The translations under genes were made by a program, and so were the position numbers. The notes under the pieces are model-generated. The model did not search any database. It saw nothing but the letters and a program-made list of their open reading frames with translations, and had not been told where the DNA came from. A DNA stretch of 64,000 bases, from contig CALVTJ010000003.1 in assembly GCA_944362545.1 (NCBI GenBank), forward strand, positions 1 through 64,000, given 5' to 3'. Below are positions 44,626 through 53,010 of the stretch, piece after piece. Within the stretch, counting starts at the first letter, position 1, and each line of letters opens with the position of its first letter. The stretch comes from an uncultured Clostridia bacterium. Its GTDB lineage: Bacteria > Bacillota > Clostridia > Christensenellales > UBA1242.

Positions 44626-44654
44626 ATTTTATCAACAAATTTGTTGTTTGTCTA
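44626..44654 (-). promoter_or_regulatory. Leaderless promoter of tadA (minus strand)
   Basis: On the minus strand TAGACA (44654-44649), 17-nt spacer, TAAAAT (44631-44626), then 6 nt to the ATG at 44619. Confidence 0.65.
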
Positions 44655-44663
44655 GCATTATGT

Positions 44664-44692
44664 TTGTTTTTTTGATTTAAGTGTGCTATTAT
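44664..44692 (+). promoter_or_regulatory. Leaderless promoter of the first CAAX protease gene
   Basis: TTGTTT 44664-44669, 17-nt spacer, TATTAT 44687-44692, then 7 nt to the ATG at 44700. It is back to back with the tadA promoter, and both transcripts would be leaderless. Confidence 0.65.
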
Positions 44693-44699
44693 TTTGCAT

Positions 44700-45725
44700 A
44701 TGGAAAATATAAACGAACTTAAAAAAACATTTGAAAAACGCAATTTTTACACCACAAAAGACACAGGCAAAATCTTTTTGTATGCTCTCTTGCTTCCGCT
44801 TGCACTCGGTTTGGTGCTGGCATATGTTTCGATGGCAATTGTGTCGGCGACAGGTCATGTTTTTGAAGAAGGAGCAAACATTTTCACAGAGATGTTTCAA
44901 GAATATCTTTGGTTTGCCGTGCTTAATGTGATGCTTACAGAGATCATCTTTTTATGCCTTTATTTTTGCTATAACAAGGCAAATCGCATAAAAGTTTCTT
45001 CTTGCAATGTGCATTTCAAACAGACAAATGTCTGGACTGCCATTCTTTCGGCAGCGGTCGGCATTGTCAGCGTGTTGGGACTTATGTGGTTGATTGAAGG
45101 GTGCTTTGGTGCGCTTTTTGATGTTATGGGCGTGTCTCAAAATCCAGAAGATGTTTTGTCTCTTCCACTAAACACGGTGGGATGGTATTTTGTCAACCTT
45201 TTGGTGTTGGGTGTTTTGCCGGCAGTGTGCGAAGAACTCATCTTTCGTGGCATGATTTTTCAGGGGCTAAAAGAACACTTTTCAAAGTGGACAAGTGTGC
45301 TTTTGAGTGCTCTTTTGTTTGCTCTTATGCACCAAAACATTGAACAACTCATTTATCCGTTTGTTCTGGGCATTGTTCTGGCAGAAGTTATGGACAGAAC
45401 AGGCAATTTGCTCTATCCAATGATTATCCACCTTTTCAACAATTTCACCACAATCACACTGAATTTTTTGGTGGAAGTAGAGGTGCTTAACCTTTCGTTT
45501 AATATTACCTGGTGGGGAATTTTGCTGGCAATTTTAATTGCTGGACTTACCGGCGTTGTGTTTTGGCTTTTGGATAGATTCTATCTTTCAAAACAGAAAA
45601 AAATTGAAATGGAAATGCAGGGGCAAACCGTTCAAAAGCCACCATTGAGCATTGGGAAAATGCCGGTCACACTCATTGTTGGCATTGTGCTTGCTGTATC
45701 ATTTTTGATTGTAAACACCATTTAA
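44700..45725 (+). CDS. CPBP (CAAX/Abi) family intramembrane protease
   Basis: The 341-residue integral membrane protein has about eight helices. The CPBP motifs are EExxxR in VCEELIFRGMIF, a second motif FALMHQN and a third MIIHLFNN, all intact. Such proteases mature prenylated or secreted peptides or act in immunity; the target here is unknown. ATG 44700 is supported by promoter position. A related gene follows 85 bp downstream. Confidence 0.88.
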   Translation: MENINELKKTFEKRNFYTTKDTGKIFLYALLLPLALGLVLAYVSMAIVSATGHVFEEGANIFTEMFQEYLWFAVLNVMLTEIIFLCLYFCYNKANRIKVSSCNVHFKQTNVWTAILSAAVGIVSVLGLMWLIEGCFGALFDVMGVSQNPEDVLSLPLNTVGWYFVNLLVLGVLPAVCEELIFRGMIFQGLKEHFSKWTSVLLSALLFALMHQNIEQLIYPFVLGIVLAEVMDRTGNLLYPMIIHLFNNFTTITLNFLVEVEVLNLSFNITWWGILLAILIAGLTGVVFWLLDRFYLSKQKKIEMEMQGQTVQKPPLSIGKMPVTLIVGIVLAVSFLIVNTI

Positions 45726-45810
45726 ATGGTAAATTGACAATTTTTGCCATGGTGCCAGAGGAGAAGTTATAAATGCTCATTTTGTTGAGTATATTTATTT
45801 TGGAGTCGTT

Positions 45811-46965
45811 ATGGATGAGAAAAAAGTCGAAAATGTGATAAACAAATCAAATTTGGTCACAAACATAATCTATTTTGGGGTTATGGTCTTGTTTATTGTA
45901 CTTCGCATTTTGACTTCTGTTTTTGCCGAGAACATCGGTGCAGTAGGCTCTTATCTTATCAGCATTTTCACACAGGTTGGACTTTTGTTTTTGATACCAT
46001 TTTTGATTTTTAAGTTTTCCATGCGTGCAAAAACGCATGATGTTTTTGAAAATTTTCGGTTTAACAAAATCTCTCTTAAAGCGGTGTTGGTTGCTGTTGG
46101 GCTTGGTGCGATTGTCTTCTTTTTGAATGTCTATGTTTCAAATTTTTTCAATTCTATCATCCAACTTTTTGGCTATAAACCAGCGGTTTCCTCATCAAGT
46201 TTGCCAGCGGAGTGGTGGGTGCTGGTGTTAAACCTTCTTTGCACTGCAATTTTACCGGCAATTTGTGAAGAATTTTTGCATCGCGGAATGCTTATGAGTG
46301 GAAATTCCTGCTTTGGAGTGAAAAAGAGCATTCTCATTTCCGGCGTTTTGTTTGGACTTTTACATCTAAACATTGAACAATTTTTCTATGCCACAATCAT
46401 TGGTTTGTTTTTGGGCTATTTGTGCTGGTCAACAAATTCCATTTATCCAAGCATGATCATTCACTTTATGAACAATGCCTTGAGTGTGTTTCTGTCTTTT
46501 GCACGGGCAAAAGGTTGGGCGGTTGGAAATCTTTTTGGTTATATCAGCGAGTTTTTGACACGCAATGCGGTGCTGGGTTTTGTCATGTTTGTGCTTCTTC
46601 TTATCCTGCTTGTTATGCTTGCCATTGAAGCGACAAAATTTTTGATTAAAGATTCGTTTGTCACCGAATTTATCGCACAGAAAAAGAAGTATGCATCCTT
46701 CTTTTTGAGAAAGAGTTATTTTGATGAAATTGAAAATATCAAACAGTCCTCAACTCAATCAAAAGGCAGTGAAAAACGAGTGGTTTATGTCAATTTAAAC
46801 GAGTTTCTTGGCTATATCGGAAACAACACAAGTGCCTTCCTTGCTGAACTTGAACAGATACAAAAGAAAATCAAGGTTCCACTGCTATCCAAAATCTTTC
46901 TTTGGGGTGCAATTGCGCTTGGGGTGATTGTGACTGTCATGACTTTTATTTGGGGGCTTTTATGA
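45811..46965 (+). CDS. CPBP (CAAX/Abi) family intramembrane protease, second copy
   Basis: The 384-residue membrane protein has ICEEFLHRGMLM, FGLLHLN and MIIHFMNNA as the three CPBP motifs. It differs from its neighbour by a cytoplasmic insert near the C-terminus (about 285-350, after helix 8) and a last membrane helix. The start has ttggagtcgtt. Its stop overlaps rlmH (ATGA), so the two are translationally coupled. Confidence 0.88.
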   Translation: MDEKKVENVINKSNLVTNIIYFGVMVLFIVLRILTSVFAENIGAVGSYLISIFTQVGLLFLIPFLIFKFSMRAKTHDVFENFRFNKISLKAVLVAVGLGAIVFFLNVYVSNFFNSIIQLFGYKPAVSSSSLPAEWWVLVLNLLCTAILPAICEEFLHRGMLMSGNSCFGVKKSILISGVLFGLLHLNIEQFFYATIIGLFLGYLCWSTNSIYPSMIIHFMNNALSVFLSFARAKGWAVGNLFGYISEFLTRNAVLGFVMFVLLLILLVMLAIEATKFLIKDSFVTEFIAQKKKYASFFLRKSYFDEIENIKQSSTQSKGSEKRVVYVNLNEFLGYIGNNTSAFLAELEQIQKKIKVPLLSKIFLWGAIALGVIVTVMTFIWGLL

Positions 46966-47420
46966 TAACAATCAATCTGGTTTGCGTTGGAAATCTCAAA
47001 GAAAAGTTTTCAAAAGATGAAGAGCAAGAATATCTCAAACGCCTTTCGGCCTTTTGCAAACTTAACATTATCGAGATTAAGGAACAAAACAAACTCGAAA
47101 GTGTGGATGCTATTTTGTCAAGGGAAGGTCAGGATATCTTGCGAAAACTCAAAGGATACTGCATTTTGTGTGACATAAATGGCAAAGAAGTGGACAGTGT
47201 GCAGTTTGCAAAAGACCTTGAAAAACTTTCACAAAACACTTCATGCATAACTTTTGTGGTGGGTGGTTCTTTTGGTGTAAGTGATGAAGTTAGAGAAAAA
47301 TGCCAAGGGCGAATTTCATTTTCAAAAATGACCTTTCCACACAATCTCTTTCGCATTATGTTTTTGGAACAACTCTATCGTGCCTTCACCATTTTAAACG
47401 GCAAGACTTATCATAAATAA
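46962..47420 (+). CDS. rlmH: 23S rRNA (pseudouridine1915-N3)-methyltransferase RlmH
   Basis: The 152-residue SPOUT methyltransferase has a C-terminal knot: FVVGGSFGVSDEV, SFSKMTFPHNLFRIMFLEQLYRAFTI and the ending GKTYHK, which is nearly invariant in RlmH. ATG 46962 overlaps the stop of the protease gene; an earlier frame start at 46902 lies inside that gene. Confidence 0.95.
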   Translation: MITINLVCVGNLKEKFSKDEEQEYLKRLSAFCKLNIIEIKEQNKLESVDAILSREGQDILRKLKGYCILCDINGKEVDSVQFAKDLEKLSQNTSCITFVVGGSFGVSDEVREKCQGRISFSKMTFPHNLFRIMFLEQLYRAFTILNGKTYHK

Positions 47421-47466
47421 ACCATTAAAGTGAGAAAAAATATTTTGCAAAGTCAAGTCAAAATGC

Positions 47467-47677
47467 TTGCAATTTATTTTTTTTTGTGATATACTTGCAA
47501 GGTCATTGGACAATTAACACTCAAAGAGCATTTCAAAATCTGTTGCCTAAACGCTCGCAAACATTCGAAATTTTGAAAGTCACTTGAATTTGTTTGCCTG
47601 CAAAAGAATGACATTCTTGGGTGGATTTTGAGAGTTAAAACTTTGGGGAAGACACAAAAACAAGGAGGGAAAATATT
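47467..47677 (+). promoter_or_regulatory. rpsB promoter and 175-nt leader
   Basis: TTGCAA 47467-47472, 17-nt spacer, TATACT 47490-47495. The leader from about 47502 is 175 nt and contains several short stem segments (e.g. TTTCAAAATC with GAAATTTTGAAAG). Long structured rpsB leaders are often S2-binding autoregulatory sites. I cannot confirm the fold by eye. Confidence 0.5.
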
Positions 47678-48589
47678 ATGTCAGTTATTTCAATGAAACA
47701 ACTTTTGGAGGCAGGTGTTCATTTCGGTCACCAGTCCAGAAAGTGGAATCCAAAGATGAAGCCATACATTTTTACCGCTAGAAATGATATTCACATCATC
47801 AATTTGGAAATTACATCACAACAAATCGACAAGGCTTACACATTTGTTCGTGATATTGTTGCAAGCGGAAAGAGCGTTTTGTTTGTAGGCACAAAGAAAC
47901 AGGCGCAAGAAGCAATCAAGGAAGAAGCCGATAGATGCGGAATGTTTTATGTAAACACTCGTTGGCTTGGCGGAACTTTGACAAACTTCAAGACAATTCG
48001 AAACAGAATTGATAGACTCAACAAACTTAATCAAATGGAAAAAGTTGGTGAATTTGATCTTTTGCCAAAGAAGGAAGTGACTCTTCTTAAACAAGAAAGA
48101 GACAAACTTGAAAAAAACCTTGGTGGAATCAAGGACATGAGAGAACTTCCAGGTGTTGTGTTTGTCGTTGATCCAACAAATGAAAAGATTTGCGTTCACG
48201 AAGCAAACATTTTGAGAATTCCTGTTGTAAGTCTTGTTGACACAAATTGCGACCCATCGGGCGTAGATGTTGTCATTCCAGGAAATGATGATGCCATTCG
48301 TTCTGTAAAACTTATTGCAAGTGCCATCGCTGATGCTGTTATTGAAGCAAGAGAAGGCGTTTCAATGAAAAAGGATGAAGAAGAATCAACAGAAGAGTCT
48401 GTAGACATTGAAAAAGAACTTGAACAGGCAAAACCAAGCGTTGCTGATGCAGAAGCAGGAGAAGAAACAAAGAAACCTGCAAAGAAAAAGAAAAAGGCTC
48501 CTGTAAAGAAGGAAAAGACAGAGACAAAAGCAGAGAAGACTGAAGAGACAAAAACTGAAGAAAAACCTGCTGAAAAAGTTTCTGAATAA
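47678..48589 (+). CDS. rpsB: 30S ribosomal protein S2
   Basis: The 303-residue protein has the S2 signature start [49 protein letters not shown] and SLVDTNCDP. Beyond the usual end (about 230) a 70-residue Lys/Glu/Thr-rich tail is added. It is likely disordered; such tails occur in some Clostridia and Mollicutes. The start has aaggaggga. tsf follows by 34 bp. Confidence 0.98.
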   Translation: MSVISMKQLLEAGVHFGHQSRKWNPKMKPYIFTARNDIHIINLEITSQQIDKAYTFVRDIVASGKSVLFVGTKKQAQEAIKEEADRCGMFYVNTRWLGGTLTNFKTIRNRIDRLNKLNQMEKVGEFDLLPKKEVTLLKQERDKLEKNLGGIKDMRELPGVVFVVDPTNEKICVHEANILRIPVVSLVDTNCDPSGVDVVIPGNDDAIRSVKLIASAIADAVIEAREGVSMKKDEEESTEESVDIEKELEQAKPSVADAEAGEETKKPAKKKKKAPVKKEKTETKAEKTEETKTEEKPAEKVSE

Positions 48590-48623
48590 TTTGAAAAATT
48601 TGATTGTTTAAAGGAGAATTATT

Positions 48624-49277
48624 ATGAGTTTTACTGCACAAGATGTTGCTCGTTTGAGAGCACAAACAGGTGTTGGCATGATGGAATGCAAAAAGGCACT
48701 CAATGATGCCAATGGTGATTTTGAAAAGGCTATTGTTCTTTTGAGAGAAAGAGGACTCAAGGCAGTTGATAAAAAACAAGGAAGAATCGCTTCTGAAGGT
48801 TTGGTTGCTTCTTACATTCATATGGGCGGAAAAATTGGTGTTTTGGTGGAAGTAAACTGCGAAACAGATTTTGTTGCAAAAAGCGCTGACTTCCAAAACT
48901 TGGTAAAGGACATTGCAATGCACATCGCTGCTGCAAACCCAAAATATGTTTCTGAAGTAGATGTTGACCCAGCAGAACTTGAAAAGGAAAAGGAAATTTT
49001 GAGAGCACAAGCCCTCAATGAAGGAAAACCAGAAAAAATTATTGAAAAGATGGTTGAAGGAAGAGTTAAGAAATTTTATGAAGATGTTTGTCTTTTGAAT
49101 CAACCATTTGTTAAAAATCCTGACCTTACAGTTAAGGACCTTTTGACAGAAGCAACTTTGAAGATTGGAGAGAAATTGTCTATCCGCAGATTTGTTCGTT
49201 ATGAACTTGGTGAGGGCTTGGAAAAAAGACACGACAATCTTGCTGAAGAAGTTGCGAAACAGATGAACAACAAATAG
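48624..49277 (+). CDS. tsf: Elongation factor Ts
   Basis: EF-Ts recycles EF-Tu-GDP. The 217-residue form is short (B. subtilis about 293), missing one of the two core subdomain repeats. It retains the N-terminal UBA-like [19 protein letters not shown] and the CETDFVAKS motif. The start has aaaggagaa. Copy A of the 152-bp repeat starts at the base after the stop, so its 3' hairpin probably terminates the rpsB-tsf transcript. pyrH, which usually follows, is absent. Confidence 0.97.
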   Translation: MSFTAQDVARLRAQTGVGMMECKKALNDANGDFEKAIVLLRERGLKAVDKKQGRIASEGLVASYIHMGGKIGVLVEVNCETDFVAKSADFQNLVKDIAMHIAAANPKYVSEVDVDPAELEKEKEILRAQALNEGKPEKIIEKMVEGRVKKFYEDVCLLNQPFVKNPDLTVKDLLTEATLKIGEKLSIRRFVRYELGEGLEKRHDNLAEEVAKQMNNK

Positions 49278-49429
49278 AAAAAACTGCGCTTAGGCTCGGT
49301 TTAAAATAGGGTTCCCGAAAATGCTTGTCATTTTTGGGATAAGGAACAAACAAGTGAAAAAGCGATGCTTTTTGACCGAAGGACAAAAACAAGCACGAAC
49401 GCCGTTTGTGACGCTGGCGCTTGTTTTTT
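49278..49429 (+). repeat. 152-bp structured direct repeat, copy A
   Basis: It is identical to copy B (49548-49699) except for one base (C49418 versus T49688). Internal hairpins: CCCGAAAATG/CATTTTTGGG inside GTTC...GAAC, AAAAAGC/GCTTTTT, and a 3' AACAAGCAC/GYGCTTGTT stem followed by a T-run. It begins directly after the tsf stop and probably serves as its terminator. Confidence 0.95.
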
Positions 49430-49434
49430 CTGTT

Positions 49435-49477
49435 TCACCGCCAAGCGAAATCGCACTTCGTTGGCGATTTGCGGTGA
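49435..49477. repeat. Nested palindrome between the two repeat copies
   Basis: TCACCGC/GCGGTGA arms enclose CCAAGCGAA/TTCGTTGG, so almost the whole 43 nt can fold. It resembles a REP or miniature mobile element and has no T-run. Confidence 0.6.
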
Positions 49478-49540
49478 CTTAGGCTTCTTGGTTTATAGTA
49501 TATATTGAAAAACCGTAAGTTATTTATGTATAATGTTAGA

Positions 49541-49699
49541 TTATAATAAAAAACTGCGCTTAGGCTCGGTTTAAAATAGGGTTCCCGAAAATGCTTGTCA
49601 TTTTTGGGATAAGGAACAAACAAGTGAAAAAGCGATGCTTTTTGACCGAAGGACAAAAACAAGCACGAACGCCGTTTGTGACGCTGGTGCTTGTTTTTT
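49541..49699 (+). ncRNA. Candidate small RNA (repeat copy B with its own promoter and terminator)
   Basis: TTGAAA (49505-49510), an 18-nt spacer and TATAAT (49529-49534) predict transcription from about 49541, 7 nt before copy B. The repeat carries three hairpins and ends in a perfect 9-bp stem (AACAAGCAC/GTGCTTGTT) plus seven T residues. That makes a complete unit of about 155 nt. No open reading frame with a ribosome site fits inside. I do not recognise it as 6S, SRP, tmRNA or a riboswitch. Confidence 0.5.
49548..49699 (+). repeat. 152-bp structured direct repeat, copy B
   Basis: Second copy, offset 270 bp from copy A, with 151 of 152 bases the same. The single difference (T at 49688) restores a G-C/A-U-perfect terminator stem that has an A-C mismatch in copy A. 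Confidence 0.95.
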
Positions 49700-49723
49700 T
49701 GTCGAAATTTAAAAAGTTGATTA

Positions 49724-49752
49724 TTGACAAAAGGTGTGGTGTGATTTATAAT
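49724..49752 (+). promoter_or_regulatory. Promoter of the mTERF-like gene
   Basis: TTGACA 49724-49729, 17-nt spacer, TATAAT 49747-49752; the transcript would start just before the agggggaa ribosome site. Confidence 0.75.
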
Positions 49753-49772
49753 GGCAATGTAGGGGGAATTGG

Positions 49773-51719
49773 ATGAATAAAGAAGAACTTTTCAATAACA
49801 TGGAAAAATGTTTTGCAATGTCACAAGAGGAACTCTCATCGTTGATTGCAAAAAAAATCCATAGCAGAGATGACAGGGTTCGCTTGGTTTACATGCTCGA
49901 TGCTATCATGCCTTATCTTAAAAATTATGTAGATAAAGTTGATGAAAAGTTGAAAAGAAAGGTAGGAAAGGTCTTTCTTTCAAAACTTGACTATTCACAA
50001 TTTTCGGATTCACCTGTGAATATGCACGAAAGACTTTTAAGATTATTCTATCAAATTGACAGTCATGGTGTGAATCCTTATAAAGTTTTATATTGTTCGG
50101 TGTTAACTGATGGAAATTTGGTGCGAGATAGCGACACCGGCACAAAATATTATGATACAAGGCGCGATTTTGACAAACTTTATGACAGTCTTGTTTCAAC
50201 TCTTGGACTGACACAGGATGAGGCGGTTGGTATTTTTGAAAAGTGTTCCACTTTGATTGCGAAAGGATACGCTTACAAATTTCCTCACGTTTACAACAAG
50301 CTTAGTGCACTTATGATTTTTGGACAACAAGGTGGTTATTATGTTTTGAGAGACAAAGAAGTTGCCGAAATTTTGAAAATCAATCCATCTCTTTTTGTCA
50401 TCTCAACAGATAGGATTCAGGATTCATTTGATTATTTGCAAAAGAAGATGTTTCCAAAACTCAAAAACGAATTTGCCGAGATTGAAAATGAAAATCCAAA
50501 TATGACTTTGCTTGAATATGAAGTTATTTCCATGCGTAAATGGCTCAAAAACAACTCAACACTACTTACCATAAATCCAATCACAATGTTTAAAAAAGAA
50601 AAATATCTCAAAGAAGTTGTTTGCTCTGCCACATCAAAAGATTTTGCAGAACAATTTAATCAATATTTTCACGACCCAATAAATCTTGCGATTATCAATG
50701 CAGTTCCTTATGAAAAAATAACCAAAAATGCCATAAAAAACATTTCGCTCTTAAAGCATAAAAGCCACAAAGAAACGAGTGAAATTGGAGAGTATCTTGA
50801 AAAAAATCCATACATCATTGGCATGGACAGTGCAAAACTTGGAATGCTCCTTGATGCGATAAAAGTTCTGAATGATGAAAATCCAGGGGAAAAATATTTC
50901 GACAAATTTTTTGAACTTGGCAAGACTTTGTTTGCAAGCGATGTTGATTTTTCTGAAAAGAAGGTCATCGACAAACTGCTCAACAATGCTGTTATCAAAG
51001 ATGTTGATGTGGAAAACATGAATGACAAAGAATGTTTACATGAATTTGTAGAAATCTTCTTTGATGGAAGTTATGAAAAAGAAATTTTGGCTGAAAAACT
51101 CATTAAAGAGAAGGAACTTCGCAATTCGCTTGGAGAAAAAGAACTTCGTGGCAAAATAAGACAAATGGGGCAGACCATTACACAACTTCCTAAAATCTTG
51201 AAAAATGATGAAATTTTACTGAAAGATAAAAAAACGAAAATTTTGAAACTTGCTGAAAACATTAGTGTGCTCAATGATGAGAGATTTAGGTTGGCACAGT
51301 TGTTCGACAAGGATATACAAAGAGATGCTTTTATGTCAAATATGGAGAGAAAAAAGAGTCAACAAATTGAAGATTTGCTCAATGATTTTAGAAATATTTA
51401 TGAGGAAAAGAAAACAAAACTCGGTAAAAAATATTCAAATGTGGATGTATTGTTTGAAAGAACAATGAATTATTTGAGTGAAAAGTTTGATGACAAAGAA
51501 GCGTTGACAGATTTGTTTAAGAGTGAAATTATAGACAAGTTTAGCGAGAGCGTGAAAAATTCTTTTGATACTGAAAAGCCAAGACAACAACAACTTTTTG
51601 GCGAAAAACTCATTATCAAAAATGTTGGTGGACTTCGTAAATCTTTGAAAGATCTTGATGAAGTAGTCAATAAGTTGGATTTTGGTGAGAGCATGAACGA
51701 ATTTGTGTATGAAAAATAA
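49773..51719 (+). CDS. Large helical-repeat protein, possibly mTERF-like
   Basis: The 648-residue cytoplasmic protein is of unknown family and almost entirely helical. Residues about 135-215 read like mTERF repeats: LGLTQDEAVGIFEKCSTLI, then EVAEILKINPSLFVISTDRI, where the LxxNPxLF pattern recurs. A related unit may lie near 340-365 (LEKNPYIIGMDSAKLGMLL). The C-terminal half is charged and coiled-coil-like. mTERF proteins bind nucleic acid in organelles; bacterial members are rare, and this call is tentative. The start has taggggga. It sits in the gap where pyrH would be. Confidence 0.5.
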   Translation: MNKEELFNNMEKCFAMSQEELSSLIAKKIHSRDDRVRLVYMLDAIMPYLKNYVDKVDEKLKRKVGKVFLSKLDYSQFSDSPVNMHERLLRLFYQIDSHGVNPYKVLYCSVLTDGNLVRDSDTGTKYYDTRRDFDKLYDSLVSTLGLTQDEAVGIFEKCSTLIAKGYAYKFPHVYNKLSALMIFGQQGGYYVLRDKEVAEILKINPSLFVISTDRIQDSFDYLQKKMFPKLKNEFAEIENENPNMTLLEYEVISMRKWLKNNSTLLTINPITMFKKEKYLKEVVCSATSKDFAEQFNQYFHDPINLAIINAVPYEKITKNAIKNISLLKHKSHKETSEIGEYLEKNPYIIGMDSAKLGMLLDAIKVLNDENPGEKYFDKFFELGKTLFASDVDFSEKKVIDKLLNNAVIKDVDVENMNDKECLHEFVEIFFDGSYEKEILAEKLIKEKELRNSLGEKELRGKIRQMGQTITQLPKILKNDEILLKDKKTKILKLAENISVLNDERFRLAQLFDKDIQRDAFMSNMERKKSQQIEDLLNDFRNIYEEKKTKLGKKYSNVDVLFERTMNYLSEKFDDKEALTDLFKSEIIDKFSESVKNSFDTEKPRQQQLFGEKLIIKNVGGLRKSLKDLDEVVNKLDFGESMNEFVYEK

Positions 51720-51755
51720 TTAAAAAACATATTTAAAGTTCATAGCTTTTTGGAT

Positions 51756-51794
51756 AAAAAAATAGTGAGAATTTGATTTCATCACTATTTTTTT
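51756..51794. terminator. Bidirectional terminator
   Basis: AAAAAAATAGTGA / TCACTATTTTTTT between the convergent mTERF-like and pnuC genes. Confidence 0.85.
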
Positions 51795-51838
51795 ATGTTA
51801 TTTTGAAAAATTACTTAAACAATATAAAATGTTGTTCA

Positions 51839-52741
51839 CTATTCTTTTTTGGATTTTTTTTCAGTCTTTTCCCAATTTTCTGAATTTTGCAAGTTTTCAT
51901 TTGTCGCTTTGCTGCTGTCATTTTTATTGAATATTTCTTTCGCTTTTGTTTGCAGTTGCTTTTCTTCTAAACCATTTTGTTCTTCGGTTGATGTCTTGTC
52001 GTTTTCTTCTTTGTTTGAGTGTTTTTTGATATATTTATCCCATTTTATTAAACCATAGGTTGTGTTTGTGATATATCCAATTTGCAAAATCAACATTACC
52101 CATTGTTGACTCAAAATCCACATTATGCTTTCACAAATGCAGACTCCATACCATGGCAACCATTGCTCTTCATAGCGTAGCAACAAAAATAAACCATTTA
52201 AGCAAGAGAATGTGTTTGCAAGAGCATCAATATACCAATAATCTGATATTCCTTCAAAAACTCCTCCGACCCAAGTGAAAATTGCCCCGGCACTAAGTGA
52301 GATTGCCAAAACAATGATAAACATTATAAGGTCTCTTTTCCAATTTATTTTCTTTACTTGTGTAAGAGTATGGTCATCATTGTCTTCTTGCTTACTCCAT
52401 TGATAGAAACTAACCCACAAAATAGGTATCCAAAAGATAACTTCAAAAAGAGCTGAAACATAAAATCCATTTGCAATATATACTACGACTTGTGGTATGT
52501 CGTAAAAAAAGCAGGAGACAACAAAGCACCATTTTGATTGTTTTGAAACGAGAAGTTCGCAAGTGCATCCACCAATAACAACAATAGTTGCAAATATTTG
52601 TACCCAGCCCTGTTCCTCTGGGAAAAATATAGCGACCAAAATGCCCGCAACAGAGAGTGTGAAAAGCCAAATTTTTTCATAAGTGGTAAAATAATTCCAA
52701 AGTCTAACCAAAGCGTTTGGTTTCTTTTGTGTTTGTTCCAT
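51839..52741 (-). CDS. pnuC: PnuC-family nicotinamide riboside transporter
   Basis: The 300-residue membrane protein has about seven helices. PnuC features are KWCFVVSCFFYDIPQVVVYI, the conserved WVSFYQW, and the C-terminal NGLFLLLRYEEQWLPWYGV...WILSQQWVMLILQIGYITNT. It takes up nicotinamide riboside for NAD synthesis. The last 70 residues are a charged, Glu/Lys-rich tail not usual in the family. ATG 52741 follows aaaggaatg. An inverted repeat TGTCCA/TGGACA (52777-52796) lies 36 bp upstream and could be an operator. Confidence 0.88.
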   Translation of the reverse strand: MEQTQKKPNALVRLWNYFTTYEKIWLFTLSVAGILVAIFFPEEQGWVQIFATIVVIGGCTCELLVSKQSKWCFVVSCFFYDIPQVVVYIANGFYVSALFEVIFWIPILWVSFYQWSKQEDNDDHTLTQVKKINWKRDLIMFIIVLAISLSAGAIFTWVGGVFEGISDYWYIDALANTFSCLNGLFLLLRYEEQWLPWYGVCICESIMWILSQQWVMLILQIGYITNTTYGLIKWDKYIKKHSNKEENDKTSTEEQNGLEEKQLQTKAKEIFNKNDSSKATNENLQNSENWEKTEKKSKKE

Positions 52742-52776
52742 AATTTTCATTCCTTTCATTTTACATAAAATATTTT

Positions 52777-52796
52777 TGTCCACTTGTTGATGGACA
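52777..52796 (-). promoter_or_regulatory. Inverted repeat upstream of pnuC
   Basis: TGTCCA-cttgttga-TGGACA. NAD-salvage genes are often controlled by NiaR or NadR-type repressors, but this site is not a clear match to a motif I know. The remaining intergenic DNA to 53010 is AT-rich with no gene. Confidence 0.3.
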
Positions 52797-53010
52797 TGTT
52801 TTTACAATATAAAAAATACACCATAGTCAAAATAAAAGGATAGTTATGGAGAAAATAAAATATTACGTTTGAAATTTTTTAATTGAAAATTCATGATTAA
52901 TGCAACTATTATATGGAAAAAATAATTTTTTGTCAACTCTTAAAAAGAATTTGCAAAAAATACTTAAATGATGTATGATTTTTAAGGTTATACGATTAAA
53001 GGAGATAAAA

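Noticed and set aside
47502-47677. Calling the rpsB leader a defined S2-binding riboregulator
   Set aside because: Only short possible stems can be seen; without a covariance model the identity cannot be supported, so it is kept as an unassigned leader.
48339-49232. Long minus-strand frame of 297 codons across rpsB/tsf
   Set aside because: It is antisense to two certain genes and has a low-complexity Leu/Phe/Ser composition that comes from their Lys/Glu-rich codons.
49180-49662. Two minus-strand frames giving the same peptide in the 152-bp repeats
   Set aside because: They are products of the repeat itself, lack ribosome sites, and run against the predicted promoter and terminator.
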